A stretch of DNA of 64,000 bases from PALSA-129 sp963842505 (GCA_963842505.1 CAWJGZ010000002.1:62001-126000), one strand, 5' to 3'; positions 1 through 9,272 are shown, numbered from the stretch's first letter. The notes: a model not told the origin generated them from the sequence alone. A program made the numbers and translations.

Positions 1-1319
1 CCCAGGCGGCACGCCTGGCTGACCAGTTCATCAAGCAAAATTCGCCGATCTTCCAACTGCTTCAGGTTGATATCCATCGAGACTACGACGGCACCGACGT
101 TCTGCTGAACATCGAATCCCACAGCGCAGTTGGGGCCGTCCCGCTTCTATCTCCGCTCACTGCTCGCCACGACCTTGGTCTAGTCGTGCAGCCGAGATTC
201 CCCTGGGCAGGCATCGGACCGATGCTGGCCGAAATGGGATGGCTGATCAGCCCCACACCGCTGAAACTGCCGCTCTTGAAGAGATCAGAAAGACGGGTGC
301 CTCTCTGGGTCCTGTCGTTTATGGTTCTCGCCAGGTTCAAGGCCCTACTCGACCGGCTCGATCGCCGTTTTGAGGTCACAACGGAAACACGATCCGCCCC
401 GAAGGGCAGAATCGAATGGACGCAATATGCCACTCGGCAAATGCCGCGCGGCGACTTCCTTTCCGTGCCTTGCACCTTCCCCGATCTGCGAGATGACCGT
501 CATCTCAAAGGTGCGATCCGCTTCGCTGTCGAAAAGCAACTCCAATCGCTTGAGACCCAGTGTGAGCAAGGCGCCTTCGTCCACCGTCTGATCGCTCTTG
601 CGGACTCCCTGCTTCAGAAAGTCCGCGGTGTCTCTGCCCGCCGGCCAGCCATGGGGGAGGTGCAGACGTGGCTACGGCAACCATTACGGAGCGCCATATT
701 CGTAGAAGGCATGCAGGCGATCGACTGGACCGTTGAGGAACGGGGTTTGGCCGGTCTCAGCGACCTCGAGGGCATCCCTTGGACGATGCCGATGGAGCAG
801 TTCTTCGAGGCATGGGTAGAGACGATCATTCGAAACGTGGCACAGAGAACAGGCGGGTTCCTCAAGACCGGCCGGCGTCGGGAAACGGTTTCACCGCTTG
901 CGTGGGAACCACCATATCTCGGGTCGCAACGGTCGCTGGTCCCTGATCTCATCCTGGAAATGGAGAACGTCACCGTCATCGTCGACGCAAAGTACAAGAG
1001 GCACTGGGAGGAACTGCAGGATGGAGGTTGGAGCGGCCAAACCGACGAACTACGCGAAAGGCATCGGGCCGACTTACTGCAAGTGCTCGCCTACGCAAAC
1101 CTTGTCGGCGCGCGGGATGTTGTATGCTGCCTGGTTTATCCATGCTCTATGACAACCTGGGAATCACTCGTAAGGCGGGGGCGCCTGTTCCACCAGTCCG
1201 AACTTCCGAATCGCGGCCGTCGCGTGCGTGTTTGGCTGACTGCGATGCCAATGTGCGTGGCGGCGGAGCGGGTCGCATCGCCTTTTCAGGACCAACTCCG
1301 CTCGATTCAATCTCAATAA
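1..1319 (+). CDS. McrC-like restriction component with PD-(D/E)XK nuclease domain (5' end outside window)
   Basis: The reading frame is open from base 3 with no start, so the N-terminus lies to the left of the window; the first internal ATG is at 186. The C-terminal half has the nuclease signature of McrC proteins: a conserved Asp in VPDLILEMENV followed by IVDAKYKRHW, the D...D-A-K-Y-K core of a PD-(D/E)XK fold. Upstream, LLSPLTARHDLGLVVQPR and PMEQFFEAWVE also resemble McrC. In known systems McrC is the cleaving subunit of the GTP-driven McrBC complex, which cuts modified DNA; the McrB AAA+ partner would be expected upstream but cannot be seen. It ends 49 bp from the convergent AbiE toxin gene. 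A standalone nuclease of the same fold cannot be excluded. Confidence 0.68.
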   Translation, partial: QAARLADQFIKQNSPIFQLLQVDIHRDYDGTDVLLNIESHSAVGAVPLLSPLTARHDLGLVVQPRFPWAGIGPMLAEMGWLISPTPLKLPLLKRSERRVPLWVLSFMVLARFKALLDRLDRRFEVTTETRSAPKGRIEWTQYATRQMPRGDFLSVPCTFPDLRDDRHLKGAIRFAVEKQLQSLETQCEQGAFVHRLIALADSLLQKVRGVSARRPAMGEVQTWLRQPLRSAIFVEGMQAIDWTVEERGLAGLSDLEGIPWTMPMEQFFEAWVETIIRNVAQRTGGFLKTGRRRETVSPLAWEPPYLGSQRSLVPDLILEMENVTVIVDAKYKRHWEELQDGGWSGQTDELRERHRADLLQVLAYANLVGARDVVCCLVYPCSMTTWESLVRRGRLFHQSELPNRGRRVRVWLTAMPMCVAAERVASPFQDQLRSIQSQ

Positions 1320-1368
1320 CCATTCCCGTCGATCTCACGAAGGCGAGGGTTGGTTGGGTGGCGACTTA

Positions 1369-2364
1369 CTACCGATGATTGATCTCTTCTTCCAGCCCTG
1401 CCAGGGTCTCGATGATGTGGGCGAATTCCGGGACTTCACCGAAGATCATCACCCGCATGGCATCGTAGTCCTTCTCCAAATCGCGGCGGTGCGGCCCGCC
1501 TGGCATCAGCTTAAATGTTCCGGGTCGGGCATGTTCATAGTTCGCCCACCCGCACGGGTAATACCGCTGTTTGAATTCGACGACATCCCTCAGAAGGTCC
1601 CCTGCGTGCAGGGCGGCATCCTTGACCGGACTGTGCGCGAGTCGGTGGAGATCGTAATAGTGACGCGAGTATCGCGGGGGCATCACGCCGGTGCGGTGCG
1701 CCTGCTGATGAAGGATTGTGGCTTTCTCCCAGAACGTCCGCTCGGCGGCAATCGCCACCACAGGACAGGCTGGGTCCGCGAAGAGTTCCGGAAAAACGTC
1801 TGCCGCATAGGGCCGGATCACATGTGGCGCGGATGGAACCCAAGACGCCAGCGGGCCAATCTCCAGACGCACGTTGGGCCGCAGGTATGTTTCTGAAAAG
1901 GCCGCGGGGTATGCGACTTCAACGGCTTGAGCATCGCGGGTATCGATAGCAGCGGTGACCTGCGGGCACACCGCGAAGATCGAACAGAGACGTGCCAACA
2001 GTTCGCCGCCAATATACTCGGCGGCCTTTTCATTGAAACGCTTATTAAACTGGTCCTGCTTGGTGTTCGACCCGAACTCCTGGTACGGGTTTTCCAAGCC
2101 CTCACCGAAACCCAAAAGGCGCCAGTCCAGGATAAGATCCACGTCCTCTGAGAAGCGTTCGATGATGCCAAAGACCTTCGAGAGGGTAGTACCTCCTTTG
2201 AAAACGATGTGGTCTTTGATGGCCGGATCGGCAAAGAGCCTTTTCAGGACCCAGCAAACCCAAAAATCCTTCTCGGTCACGGCTGAACCGGTGCCACGAC
2301 GGGCGCCAGCTTCCTGGAAAAGCTCCGCCCGTTGTTTAGCCGGCAGATTCGCGACTTGATCCAT
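1369..2364 (-). CDS. AbiEii/AbiGii-family nucleotidyltransferase toxin (type IV TA), first module
   Basis: 331 aa. It has the nucleotidyltransferase signature of AbiEii toxins: FKGGTTLSKVFG at residues 55-66 and the metal-binding D74-x-D76 in SEDVDLIL. Family members transfer nucleotides to RNA targets and cause stasis or abortive infection unless balanced by the AbiEi partner. The ATG at 2364 lies inside the end of the upstream antitoxin gene (29-bp overlap), which suggests translational coupling and fits the usual antitoxin-first order. All core motifs are present and the frame is intact. Placed next to an McrC-like gene, it belongs to a small phage-defence cluster. The RNA target cannot be predicted. 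Confidence 0.85.
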   Translation of the reverse strand: MDQVANLPAKQRAELFQEAGARRGTGSAVTEKDFWVCWVLKRLFADPAIKDHIVFKGGTTLSKVFGIIERFSEDVDLILDWRLLGFGEGLENPYQEFGSNTKQDQFNKRFNEKAAEYIGGELLARLCSIFAVCPQVTAAIDTRDAQAVEVAYPAAFSETYLRPNVRLEIGPLASWVPSAPHVIRPYAADVFPELFADPACPVVAIAAERTFWEKATILHQQAHRTGVMPPRYSRHYYDLHRLAHSPVKDAALHAGDLLRDVVEFKQRYYPCGWANYEHARPGTFKLMPGGPHRRDLEKDYDAMRVMIFGEVPEFAHIIETLAGLEEEINHR

Positions 2365-2974
2365 CGGTGTCCCTCCCCGCGATCCGCCTGAGTGCAGCGT
2401 ACACCCACCCCGTTGCGGTCTCTGTGTCGGCTAGCACACGTGCCCGTAGATTGGGCGCCAACCATGCGCGGATCGTCGAAATGACTTCCGGAGTGACGTG
2501 CTCTTGTCCCAGAGACTTGAGCGCCTGGACGATGAGCCGGCTTTCAGGAAGTTTGAAACCGGCCTCTTTCAGGGCAGCGTGATCGAAAACAAGAGCAGTG
2601 CGTCCGACTTTGTACGAGCGGTTTGGGCCATCCGACAGGTAGACCGCACGTGCGGGCACCTGCGTGGAGAGGCGGAGCAGGTTCTGTGCGACGGCTCCGC
2701 TCGGTTGGATTCTCCAGCCGAATTTGCGCGCGAGCGCTTGTGCCACCTGGTCGAGGTCGGGGCTCAATTCTGTCGAGAGCGCCTCACTGAATCGGGGGCG
2801 ATCATAGATCCCACGAATAATCCGCCGAATCGAACCTTTACGCTCCAACCGGTGGAGCGCAGAGTCGATAGTTGGGCGGCTCCCCAGGTCAGCGAAGTCC
2901 CGGGGAGAAAACGCCCAGCCCTGTCCGCTGGTGTGAATCCTGCGAAGAGCCTTTTCTTCGGTCGATCGGTCCAT
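2336..2974 (-). CDS. AbiEi-like / DUF6088 antitoxin and autorepressor
   Basis: 212 aa from the ATG at 2974, chosen over the upstream in-frame GTG (3007) because an AGGGAGG ribosome-binding site (2983-2989) sits 8 bases before it. The N-terminal 60 residues (SPRDFADLGSRPTIDSALHRLERKG) form a winged helix-turn-helix; the rest (GWRIQPSGAVAQNLL, VYLSDGPNRSYKVG) matches the DUF6088/AbiEi domain. AbiEi proteins neutralise AbiEii toxins and repress their own promoter. The promoter here is overlaid by a perfect palindrome (see 2989-3020), the expected kind of site. It is co-transcribed and overlaps with the toxin gene. Confidence 0.82.
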   Translation of the reverse strand: MDRSTEEKALRRIHTSGQGWAFSPRDFADLGSRPTIDSALHRLERKGSIRRIIRGIYDRPRFSEALSTELSPDLDQVAQALARKFGWRIQPSGAVAQNLLRLSTQVPARAVYLSDGPNRSYKVGRTALVFDHAALKEAGFKLPESRLIVQALKSLGQEHVTPEVISTIRAWLAPNLRARVLADTETATGWVYAALRRIAGRDTDGSSRESAG

Positions 2975-2988
2975 CACCGCTGCCTCCC

Positions 2989-3020
2989 TTGCAAGAAAAA
3001 ATAACACTTTTTTCTTGCAA
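2989..3020 (-). promoter_or_regulatory. Perfect 13-bp inverted repeat inside the AbiE promoter (probable operator)
   Basis: TTGCAAGAAAAAA (2989-3001), six-base spacer, TTTTTTCTTGCAA (3008-3020). On the minus strand a TTGCTC -35 box (3021-3026) and a TATTTT -10 box (2998-3003), 17 bp apart, flank and overlap the repeat, and its left edge touches the ribosome-binding site. This arrangement fits autorepression by the AbiEi winged-helix protein. A hairpin in the mRNA leader is an alternative. Confidence 0.7.
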
Positions 3021-3134
3021 GAGCAAGGTTACGGCCCGCCTGCCTCCAGCCTCTCGTGGCTGTCAACTCGCTAGCCAGCTATCCTCGAGCAATCGCGTTG
3101 TATACTCGGCTAAGGAAAAGGAGACCATACCGAC

Positions 3135-3719
3135 ATGAGACGAATCGTTCTATGCGCGCTGTTACTCGGCGGAATGCTGACTGCGCTGGCCCAGGTGGAC
3201 AAGGAAAAACTCAAGACCGGCAATAAGAAAAGTCCCAACGCGGAAACTTCCGTGACCGTGAACGGCAAGAACATCTGGATCGCCTACCACGCGCCCTCCG
3301 TGAACGGCCGCACCATTTTCGGCGGCGCCAAAGCTCTGCAGCCCGATGACACTATCTGGCGCCTGGGCGCGGACTACGCCACCGTCCTGCACACCGATGC
3401 CGCGCTTGACCTGGGCGGCCTGGCCGTACCGGCCGGCGAATACACCCTGTACGCGGCGCTGGACAAAGGCAAGTGGCAGCTCATCGTCAATAAGCAGTTG
3501 ATGAACGCTGCCAGCACGCGCAACCAATGGGGCATCAACATGGATGGCAGCACTACCGAAGATCCCGCCAAGGACCTCGGCCGCGTCGCCATGACCATGG
3601 GTAAGCCGCCAGCCTTGGTGGAAACCCTCAAGATCACGCTCAGCGCCAGCGGCAACAAAGGCAAAATCGACGTCGCCTGGGAAAACGTTACGGCCTCGGT
3701 ACCGTTTACCGTAAAGTAA
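3135..3719 (+). CDS. Secreted DUF2911 protein
   Basis: 194 aa, start supported by an AAAGGAG site about 12 bases upstream. Residues 1-20 form a signal peptide ending LTALAQ. The remainder carries the DUF2911 signature (VNGKNIWIAYHAPSVNGRTIFGG, WRLGADYATVL, AGEYTLYAALD). Function is unknown; DUF2911 proteins are small exported beta-rich proteins common in Acidobacteria and Bacteroidetes. It stands alone between the defence cluster and a small hypothetical gene, and a palindromic repeat follows its stop. Confidence 0.85.
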   Translation: MRRIVLCALLLGGMLTALAQVDKEKLKTGNKKSPNAETSVTVNGKNIWIAYHAPSVNGRTIFGGAKALQPDDTIWRLGADYATVLHTDAALDLGGLAVPAGEYTLYAALDKGKWQLIVNKQLMNAASTRNQWGINMDGSTTEDPAKDLGRVAMTMGKPPALVETLKITLSASGNKGKIDVAWENVTASVPFTVK

Positions 3720-3731
3720 ATCCGGCCGGTG

Positions 3732-3754
3732 GGGCAGGCGGTGCCCGCCTGCCC
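3732..3754. repeat. GGGCAGGCGG palindromic repeat, copy 1
   Basis: Stem GGGCAGGCGG (3732-3741), loop TGC, stem CCGCCTGCCC (3745-3754), preceded by GG(T)G. The same core recurs at 5241-5260 and 27977-27996. It lies 13 bp after the DUF2911 stop. There is no T-tract, so it is a REP-like repeat rather than a clear terminator. Confidence 0.75.
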
Positions 3755-3777
3755 TCATTCCATTAAACTGTAAGTGC

Positions 3778-4050
3778 ATGCGGCAGGAAGCGCCCTTCTT
3801 CGAAGGCAAAGACCCCACGCTGATTTACATCGCGAAAAAACTGAAAGACGCGCTGCGCCTGGAATCCACCCTCACCAATGCGGGCCTTGATTATGGGGTG
3901 GAAGCCGACGAATATCGCGGCGGCTTCGTCTTCCAGACCACCCGCGTCGGCGCCTTCTTCTATGTGCTTCCCGAAGCCGCGGAAGCGGCCCGCGAGCTCA
4001 TGGAACGCAACCGCTTCCACCCTTACATCGATCCGGCGCCGCGTCGGTAG
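3778..4050 (+). CDS. Conserved small hypothetical protein
   Basis: 90 aa, soluble, with no signal peptide. It is rich in charged residues (KKLKDALRLESTLTNAGLDYGVEADEYRGGF) and has a compact alpha/beta appearance similar to small DUF2007-like proteins, but no family can be named with certainty. There is no strong ribosome-binding site before the ATG. Its 3' end overlaps the convergent gene at 4023-4511 by 28 bp. Reality is supported by amino-acid composition and by high-GC codon use like its neighbours. Confidence 0.6.
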   Translation: MRQEAPFFEGKDPTLIYIAKKLKDALRLESTLTNAGLDYGVEADEYRGGFVFQTTRVGAFFYVLPEAAEAARELMERNRFHPYIDPAPRR

Positions 4051-4511
4051 TCCCGGCCCTTGCCCGGGTCGTTCAAGATGCGCAGCAGCGCGTCCGCGTT
4101 CAAGCTCACCTGCATCACGGTGGCTTCCGTGCGGTCGAACGTCACCAGCAGCATTTTGGTGGTGCGGCCCAATTCCCCTAAGTAGATGTAAGCCGATTCG
4201 CCGTCGTGCCGCGAATGGACGCGCAGCAGCCGGTGCAGATGGCTTTCGCAGATGCGGTCCATGAAGAGGTCCAGTCCCGCCTCGTCCGGCTCATCGCTCC
4301 GCAAGTTTTCGAACACCGCCAGCTTGAAACCGGTGGCGCCGCCGGGGCGCACCACCTTGACGAAAAAATTGGCGACGCCCATCAATGGGATCTGCGTGCG
4401 CCGCACGCCATACTGGTGTTCGATGGCGTCCACCACGCGGCCGAATTCCCAATCCGCTCCCCACGCAACGCTTGAGATCGCGAGGAAGACCGCCAGCATC
4501 CGCGCGCTCAT
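4023..4511 (-). CDS. Secreted hypothetical protein, coupled to a DUF4252 gene
   Basis: 162 aa from the ATG at 4511, which overlaps the stop of the upstream DUF4252 gene (ATGA); the longer open frame to 4748 is read-through of the other gene. Residues 1-18 look like a signal peptide (MLAVFLAISSVAWGA). The mature part contains a beta-rich module ending VTFDRTEATVMQVSLNADALLRIL. No family was recognised; the last 40 residues resemble the end of DUF4252 domains, so it may be a diverged paralogue of its neighbour. It was probably translated as part of a two-gene operon. Confidence 0.7.
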   Translation of the reverse strand: MSARMLAVFLAISSVAWGADWEFGRVVDAIEHQYGVRRTQIPLMGVANFFVKVVRPGGATGFKLAVFENLRSDEPDEAGLDLFMDRICESHLHRLLRVHSRHDGESAYIYLGELGRTTKMLLVTFDRTEATVMQVSLNADALLRILNDPGKGRDYRRGAGSM

Positions 4512-5068
4512 TTGCCACTTTTCTTTCCGGAGAGATGCACGTCCACATCCAGCTTGGGAATGCCGAACTGGCCGCTCAGGTCGCCCAGTTGCGAAGGATC
4601 GATGGCGCCCACCAGGCTCACCACCGTCAGTTCCTTCGGCTCGGCCGCAATCAGCACGATGCCCGCCAGCTTTCCCTCGCCACCATCCTTGAAGTAGACC
4701 TCCACATTGTCGCCCTCTTTGTTCTTCACTCCCACCACCCGGCCCCACGGCGCCGATTGCACCTGCGCGCGCACGGCATCCACGTCCGCCGCCGAATATT
4801 CTCCCGCGCCGGCGAAGGTGAAGCTGCGCACCGAGATGCTCTCAAGGCCGGAAATCAGGTTCTTGGCGCGGGACTGGTCTTGATCCTTGCTGGAAAGGAA
4901 GCGGCCCGCCAGCCGCAGCATGGCGCCATCCAGCGTGACGTCGACCGATTCGACGGCCTTGGCCGCCAGTTTGTCCAGATTGACCGGCAGCTTGACTTCC
5001 TGGGCCGCCAGGGGCGTTGCCAGGGCCGCTGCCAGCGCGGCCGCCAGCGCCATTCCTGCGATTCTCAT
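4508..5068 (-). CDS. Secreted DUF4252-like protein
   Basis: 186 aa from the ATG at 5068, five bases after a perfect AGGAGG; the start 18 bases further upstream has no such site. Residues 1-23 form an Ala-rich signal peptide ending PLAAQ. The body (SVRSFTFAGAGEYSAADVDAVRAQVQ, NVEVYFKDGGEGKLAGIVLIAAEPKE read as two segments) matches DUF4252, exported proteins of unknown function in Acidobacteria. It is the first gene of a two-gene unit with the protein at 4023-4511. Confidence 0.72.
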   Translation of the reverse strand: MRIAGMALAAALAAALATPLAAQEVKLPVNLDKLAAKAVESVDVTLDGAMLRLAGRFLSSKDQDQSRAKNLISGLESISVRSFTFAGAGEYSAADVDAVRAQVQSAPWGRVVGVKNKEGDNVEVYFKDGGEGKLAGIVLIAAEPKELTVVSLVGAIDPSQLGDLSGQFGIPKLDVDVHLSGKKSGK

Positions 5069-5147
5069 TTGTTTCCTCCTGCTCATGAATACGCACGGAA
5101 GGAGCGCAGGGGACGCAGTTCTTGGGGGCTTCAGAGTTGAATGGGAA

Positions 5148-5174
5148 GTCAGGAGTCAGGAGTCAGGAGTCAGA
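5148..5174. repeat. 7-bp tandem repeat GTCAGGA x about 4
   Basis: Four consecutive GTCAGGA-type units, the last one shortened to GTCAGA. It is a simple-sequence tract in non-coding DNA between the DUF4252 gene and the transglycosylase. Confidence 0.85.
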
Positions 5175-5240
5175 GTGAAGAAGGCGTTGCGAGGTGGGGG
5201 GCAGGCGAAAGCGGCGGCTTTGCAAGGACTCGGAGAGGCT

Positions 5241-5260
5241 GGCAGGCGGCACCGCCTGCC
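5241..5260. repeat. GGCAGGCGG palindromic repeat, copy 2
   Basis: GGCAGGCGG (5241-5249), loop CA, CCGCCTGCC (5252-5260), then CCCAC. Same family as 3732-3754 and the pair inside the copper ATPase gene. Confidence 0.75.
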
Positions 5261-5828
5261 CCACCAAAGGAAAGCTGAGGACACTTGTGGCGTGAGGGTG
5301 GGGAAAGAAGAAGGGCGTTGCGGCGGCCGGGGCTCTCGGACTTATCGCCGGGCGTGTCTCCGGATTCTCTCGGACCCAATTACGGGGCGGCCGCCAGTGA
5401 TTGGAACGGCATCTTCAGGGTGAGCGACGCTGGATGGCGCCGGGTGCCCCAATTCAATGCCTGCTCTCTGAAACCTTACTCCGATCTAGGCAATTAAGCC
5501 GGTACGTTTCTGGATTGCGAAATCGATTTCACGGTTCTTCCGTCGGTCCCCATCGGGCAAACGGCCCGGTGAGTGCCGCAAGGCCTTGACGGCCGCCGAG
5601 AAGTATCAGCACCACCTGAAAAGCAACGCTTGCTGGCCAGCAAGAGGATGAGGAAACTTTGCGACGAGCGCAAGTTCCTCATCCGATTCAAAAGTAGCAT
5701 GGGGGTGTGTGCGGACTTGGAGGAGAAAAACTGCAAGTGGATAGAAACAATAGGAATATAGTTGAAAACTTTTTGAACTGGGAAGATCGGAGACAGACAG
5801 ATCTGTCCCTTATCGTTGCCTATCGGCC

Positions 5829-7988
5829 CTATCGCGCGTACAACCGGCGGTACAGGTCCGCGTTGCGCAGGACGGCCTGCACATAGTCGCGTGTCTCGGT
5901 GAATGGAATCGACTCGACGAACTCGGCCGGCTCGCGGTACTGGTTCCACGCCAACCATCGCGTCAGGCGGCCGGGGCCGGCATTGTAGGCGGCCAGGGTC
6001 TGCTCTACGTGGCCGCCATTCTGGGCCATCATGCCGCGGAAAATCGAGGCGCCAATCTCCACATTGGCGGCCGGCTGGAAAAGCATGCGATTGGTCAACC
6101 GCTTGATGCCCAGTTTGCGCGCGTACAAGCGGCCCGTCGCGGGACGCACCTGCGTCAAGCCGTATGCGCTGGCTTGGGAGAGCGCCTTCGGGTCGAACTC
6201 CGATTCCTGCCGGATCAAACCGGCCAGCAGGTACAAGTCCAGGTCCTGGGCGCGCGTGGCCTTGTCCAATTCCGCGCGGTACGGCAGGGGGAACAGCAGC
6301 TCCCAAAACTGACGCGGCGCCGCATCAATCGGCAGGTTGAGGTACTCCGGCGCCATGCCCTTCATGATGTGCAGGGCCAAGTGGGGCGCATCCGCGGCGC
6401 CTGCCATTTCCATTCCCAGCAGCGGCGATTGGCCGCCGTGGCGCGCGCCGAACCGCAATTCGGAATCCGCCAGATCCGCCAGACCGGCATGGCGCAGGAT
6501 GCGCGACCGTTCGATGCGCAGGTTGGTCTCCGCGGTGGGCTGGCGCGGAACGGGCTGCGCACCGGGCACAGCCAGGCCGGCCAGGAACTGCGTAAGGTCC
6601 AACGACGCCGTCCCTGCCGCCAGGTCCCGCGTGGCGGCCAGCCGCTCGCGCGACAAGATCGCGTAGTAGTGGTTCTCCCACGTTCGCACCAGCCACTGAT
6701 AGCAGGCGCGCGCCGACGCCACGTCCCGGTCCAGTTCGAACCCGCGGCCCAGGAAGTAGAGCGCCGCGCCCGCCGAGGCGTGCGCCGGATAGTTGCGCAG
6801 ATGCTCCCGCAGCAGCCGCGCAGCATCCGGCTGATCGTGCAGATAAGCCTGGAAGGCCACTTTCCAATGACTTTGGGCCGCTTCCGGCGCGCCCGGAAAA
6901 TCCCGGTACACGGCTTGAAAGAGCGGCACAAAATCGGCCGGCTGGTTCACCAGCAGATAGCGGTTGGCGGCCGAAAGCAGCGCCTTCAGCCGCCATGGGG
7001 AGCGCGGATCATGCCGCTCCAGCCGGTCGAGCGCGGCATGCAATTCGTCGTCGTCGGTCAAACGGCGCGCGCATTCCACCAGGTAATAGAGACGCTCCGC
7101 GTCGGCCTCCGAATCCGGCAATTCCAACTCGCGGAGGTATGGGTACGCCTGCGGAGTCGCGCCATTCAGAAAATCGGCGGCTCCCACGCCCACGCGCGCC
7201 AGGTCGCGCTCCGGGCCGCTCAGTTCGCCAGCCAGCATGTGGTATTCAGAGCGCGCTAGCGGGTATAGCCGCGCATCCAGCAGACGGTCGGCGCGGTGCA
7301 GCATGAGTTGCCGCGCCGGCGGCGGATAAGCCGTGCCCATGGATTGTTTGAGCGATGCGATGGCCGCGGCGGCCCGCGCCGACGCGTCTCCGGAAACGAA
7401 CTGGTAGTAGACACGCTGGTAGGATTCGGCGGCGTGGGTTTCATCGCCCGCCGCCAGGTAGCAGTCCGCCAGATTGATATCGCCTTCCGGCTGCGGCAAC
7501 TCGGAGTAATGCTCGCGCAGCACGCGCACCGCTTCGGCCGGGGCGCTGTTCCTGGCCGCACGCGCTTCGAGAATCCACGCGCGCCCGGCGAACGGCGAAA
7601 GCGTGGCGGCAGCGTGGGCCGGCGCGAGGTCCGCCGCCACGCCTTCGAAATCCCTCGATTCGACGCGCGCGGCGCCCAGGTAGTATGCAATGTAATCCCC
7701 CACCTGCGGCAACTGGCCGCGCAGTTTTCTCAACTGGGCGATGGAACCGGCGAAGTCTTTCTGTTCGTAAGCCGCAATTCCCAATCCCAGCCGCGCCAGC
7801 GGTGCATCTTGCGGATGAGAGGCGGCCCATTTTTCCACGGCCCGGCGGCGCGCGGCGCTGGGCGTTTCGCGATAGGCGCGCACCAGCGCCGGCAGACCGG
7901 ACGGCGGCGGCGCCGGTATGGCGGTCAAGGCTAGCAGGCTAAACCAAAGGGCCGGGATAATCTTTGCCGAGCAGTTCCGGATCGTCAT
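5829..7988 (-). CDS. Soluble lytic murein transglycosylase (SLT domain)
   Basis: 719 aa from the ATG at 7988, which overlaps the end of the upstream GAF-like gene by 50 bp; the longer open frame upstream is in the wrong frame of that gene. A signal peptide occupies about residues 1-28. The middle is an alpha-superhelical, TPR-like domain as in Slt70. The C-terminal SLT domain has the catalytic Glu at 595 (RQESEFDP), AYGLTQVRPATG and AAYNAGPGRL, the three family motifs. It cleaves peptidoglycan in the periplasm, releasing 1,6-anhydromuropeptides. All catalytic motifs are present. Confidence 0.93.
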   Translation of the reverse strand: MTIRNCSAKIIPALWFSLLALTAIPAPPPSGLPALVRAYRETPSAARRRAVEKWAASHPQDAPLARLGLGIAAYEQKDFAGSIAQLRKLRGQLPQVGDYIAYYLGAARVESRDFEGVAADLAPAHAAATLSPFAGRAWILEARAARNSAPAEAVRVLREHYSELPQPEGDINLADCYLAAGDETHAAESYQRVYYQFVSGDASARAAAAIASLKQSMGTAYPPPARQLMLHRADRLLDARLYPLARSEYHMLAGELSGPERDLARVGVGAADFLNGATPQAYPYLRELELPDSEADAERLYYLVECARRLTDDDELHAALDRLERHDPRSPWRLKALLSAANRYLLVNQPADFVPLFQAVYRDFPGAPEAAQSHWKVAFQAYLHDQPDAARLLREHLRNYPAHASAGAALYFLGRGFELDRDVASARACYQWLVRTWENHYYAILSRERLAATRDLAAGTASLDLTQFLAGLAVPGAQPVPRQPTAETNLRIERSRILRHAGLADLADSELRFGARHGGQSPLLGMEMAGAADAPHLALHIMKGMAPEYLNLPIDAAPRQFWELLFPLPYRAELDKATRAQDLDLYLLAGLIRQESEFDPKALSQASAYGLTQVRPATGRLYARKLGIKRLTNRMLFQPAANVEIGASIFRGMMAQNGGHVEQTLAAYNAGPGRLTRWLAWNQYREPAEFVESIPFTETRDYVQAVLRNADLYRRLYAR

Positions 7989-8880
7989 GAGCGAGCGTTC
8001 GCACCAGTTCCAGATGCAGATAGTCCAGCATGCCGGGACCGGGCTCAAAAAACTCTTTCCGCATGGCGGCGCGCGCCGCGTCAATCCTGGGGCGCAGAGC
8101 CTCATAGAGATTCTTCTGCGCGGTCCCCGAGTATACCGCGGCGGCTTCCTGGAGCCGCATTTGCGCCACCTGCACGCGCGCAAAACGCTGCGCCTTCAGA
8201 TGCAGCCGTTCCTGCTCGCCGGAAAGCTGGGGGGCAGCCGGAACCGCCGCGGGCGCAATCGCCACCAGTTCCGCGGGCGCGGCCGCGGGCTCCGGCGCGG
8301 GCGGCGGCACAATCCAGGCAGCCGCCGCCACCTGCGCGAACAGCTCCAGCGCGGCTCCCTGCACATCTCCCCACGCATACAACAAGGCCGGAACCCGGTC
8401 TCCCACCACCAGCGGAAAAATGGAGGCGCGATCCTGGGCGCCGTGCGCGGCCAGGCTCGCCATCTCCGAAACTTCCGCGCCGGTGGTGGCGGCGATCACC
8501 GGATCGCGGCTCTCAACCGCGCCCGCCAGGGCCGCGGCGGATGCCAGCGGAATTTCGAAATCGCCGAAAATTTTCGCGACGTCTTCCGGCACGCCGCGGA
8601 TTCTTTCGCCGCGCGCCACGTCGCCATCGATGCGAAAAACAGCCGCGCCGCCGGCGAACCCGCAGGCCGCATCGAGCAGCGTGGCCAAGAGTTCCTGGGG
8701 CGTGGAAGCCTGGCGAATGCGCCGCACCGCCTGGTTCAACTGCCCAACCAGCTCGCCGCGGGTCCTTTCGCGCGCATCCTGGAACAGACGCTCCATTTCG
8801 ACGGAAAGCTGCGAGAGTTGTCCTTCCAATATCTGACGCAGAGGTGAAGTGGGAGCCGCGGAGGCCATTGCTGGGACCAT
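7939..8880 (-). CDS. Acidobacterial hypothetical protein with GAF-like domain
   Basis: 313 aa. Residues about 15-60 form an amphipathic helix or short coiled coil (EMERLFQDARERTRGELVGQLNQ). Residues 60-190 resemble a GAF sensor domain (ELLATLLDAACGFAGGAAVFRI, IFPLVVGDRVPALLYAWG). An Ala/Pro-rich linker follows, then a conserved C-terminal helical block (ARVQVAQMRLQEAAAVYSG). No ligand or output can be predicted. It overlaps the transglycosylase gene, so the two are probably one operon. A second start at 8868 is possible. Confidence 0.65.
   Translation of the reverse strand: MVPAMASAAPTSPLRQILEGQLSQLSVEMERLFQDARERTRGELVGQLNQAVRRIRQASTPQELLATLLDAACGFAGGAAVFRIDGDVARGERIRGVPEDVAKIFGDFEIPLASAAALAGAVESRDPVIAATTGAEVSEMASLAAHGAQDRASIFPLVVGDRVPALLYAWGDVQGAALELFAQVAAAAWIVPPPAPEPAAAPAELVAIAPAAVPAAPQLSGEQERLHLKAQRFARVQVAQMRLQEAAAVYSGTAQKNLYEALRPRIDAARAAMRKEFFEPGPGMLDYLHLELVRTLAHDDPELLGKDYPGPLV

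Positions 8881-9272
<392 letters not shown>

Larger units (their letters stand above)
5069..5828. other. Gene-free 760-bp interval rich in repeats and hairpins
   Basis: No convincing coding frame. It holds a 7-bp tandem repeat (GTCAGGA, four units, 5148-5174), a GGCAGGCGG/CCGCCTGCC palindrome followed by CCCAC (5241-5260), and a long imperfect hairpin (GGATGAGGAAACTT at 5646-5659, AAGTTCCTCATCC at 5672-5684). The last 130 bp are AT-richer than the surroundings. Confidence 0.7.

Noticed and set aside
3732..3754. Rho-independent terminator of the DUF2911 gene
   Set aside because: The stem is strong but no T-tract follows and the same palindrome recurs elsewhere, so it is better called a repeat.
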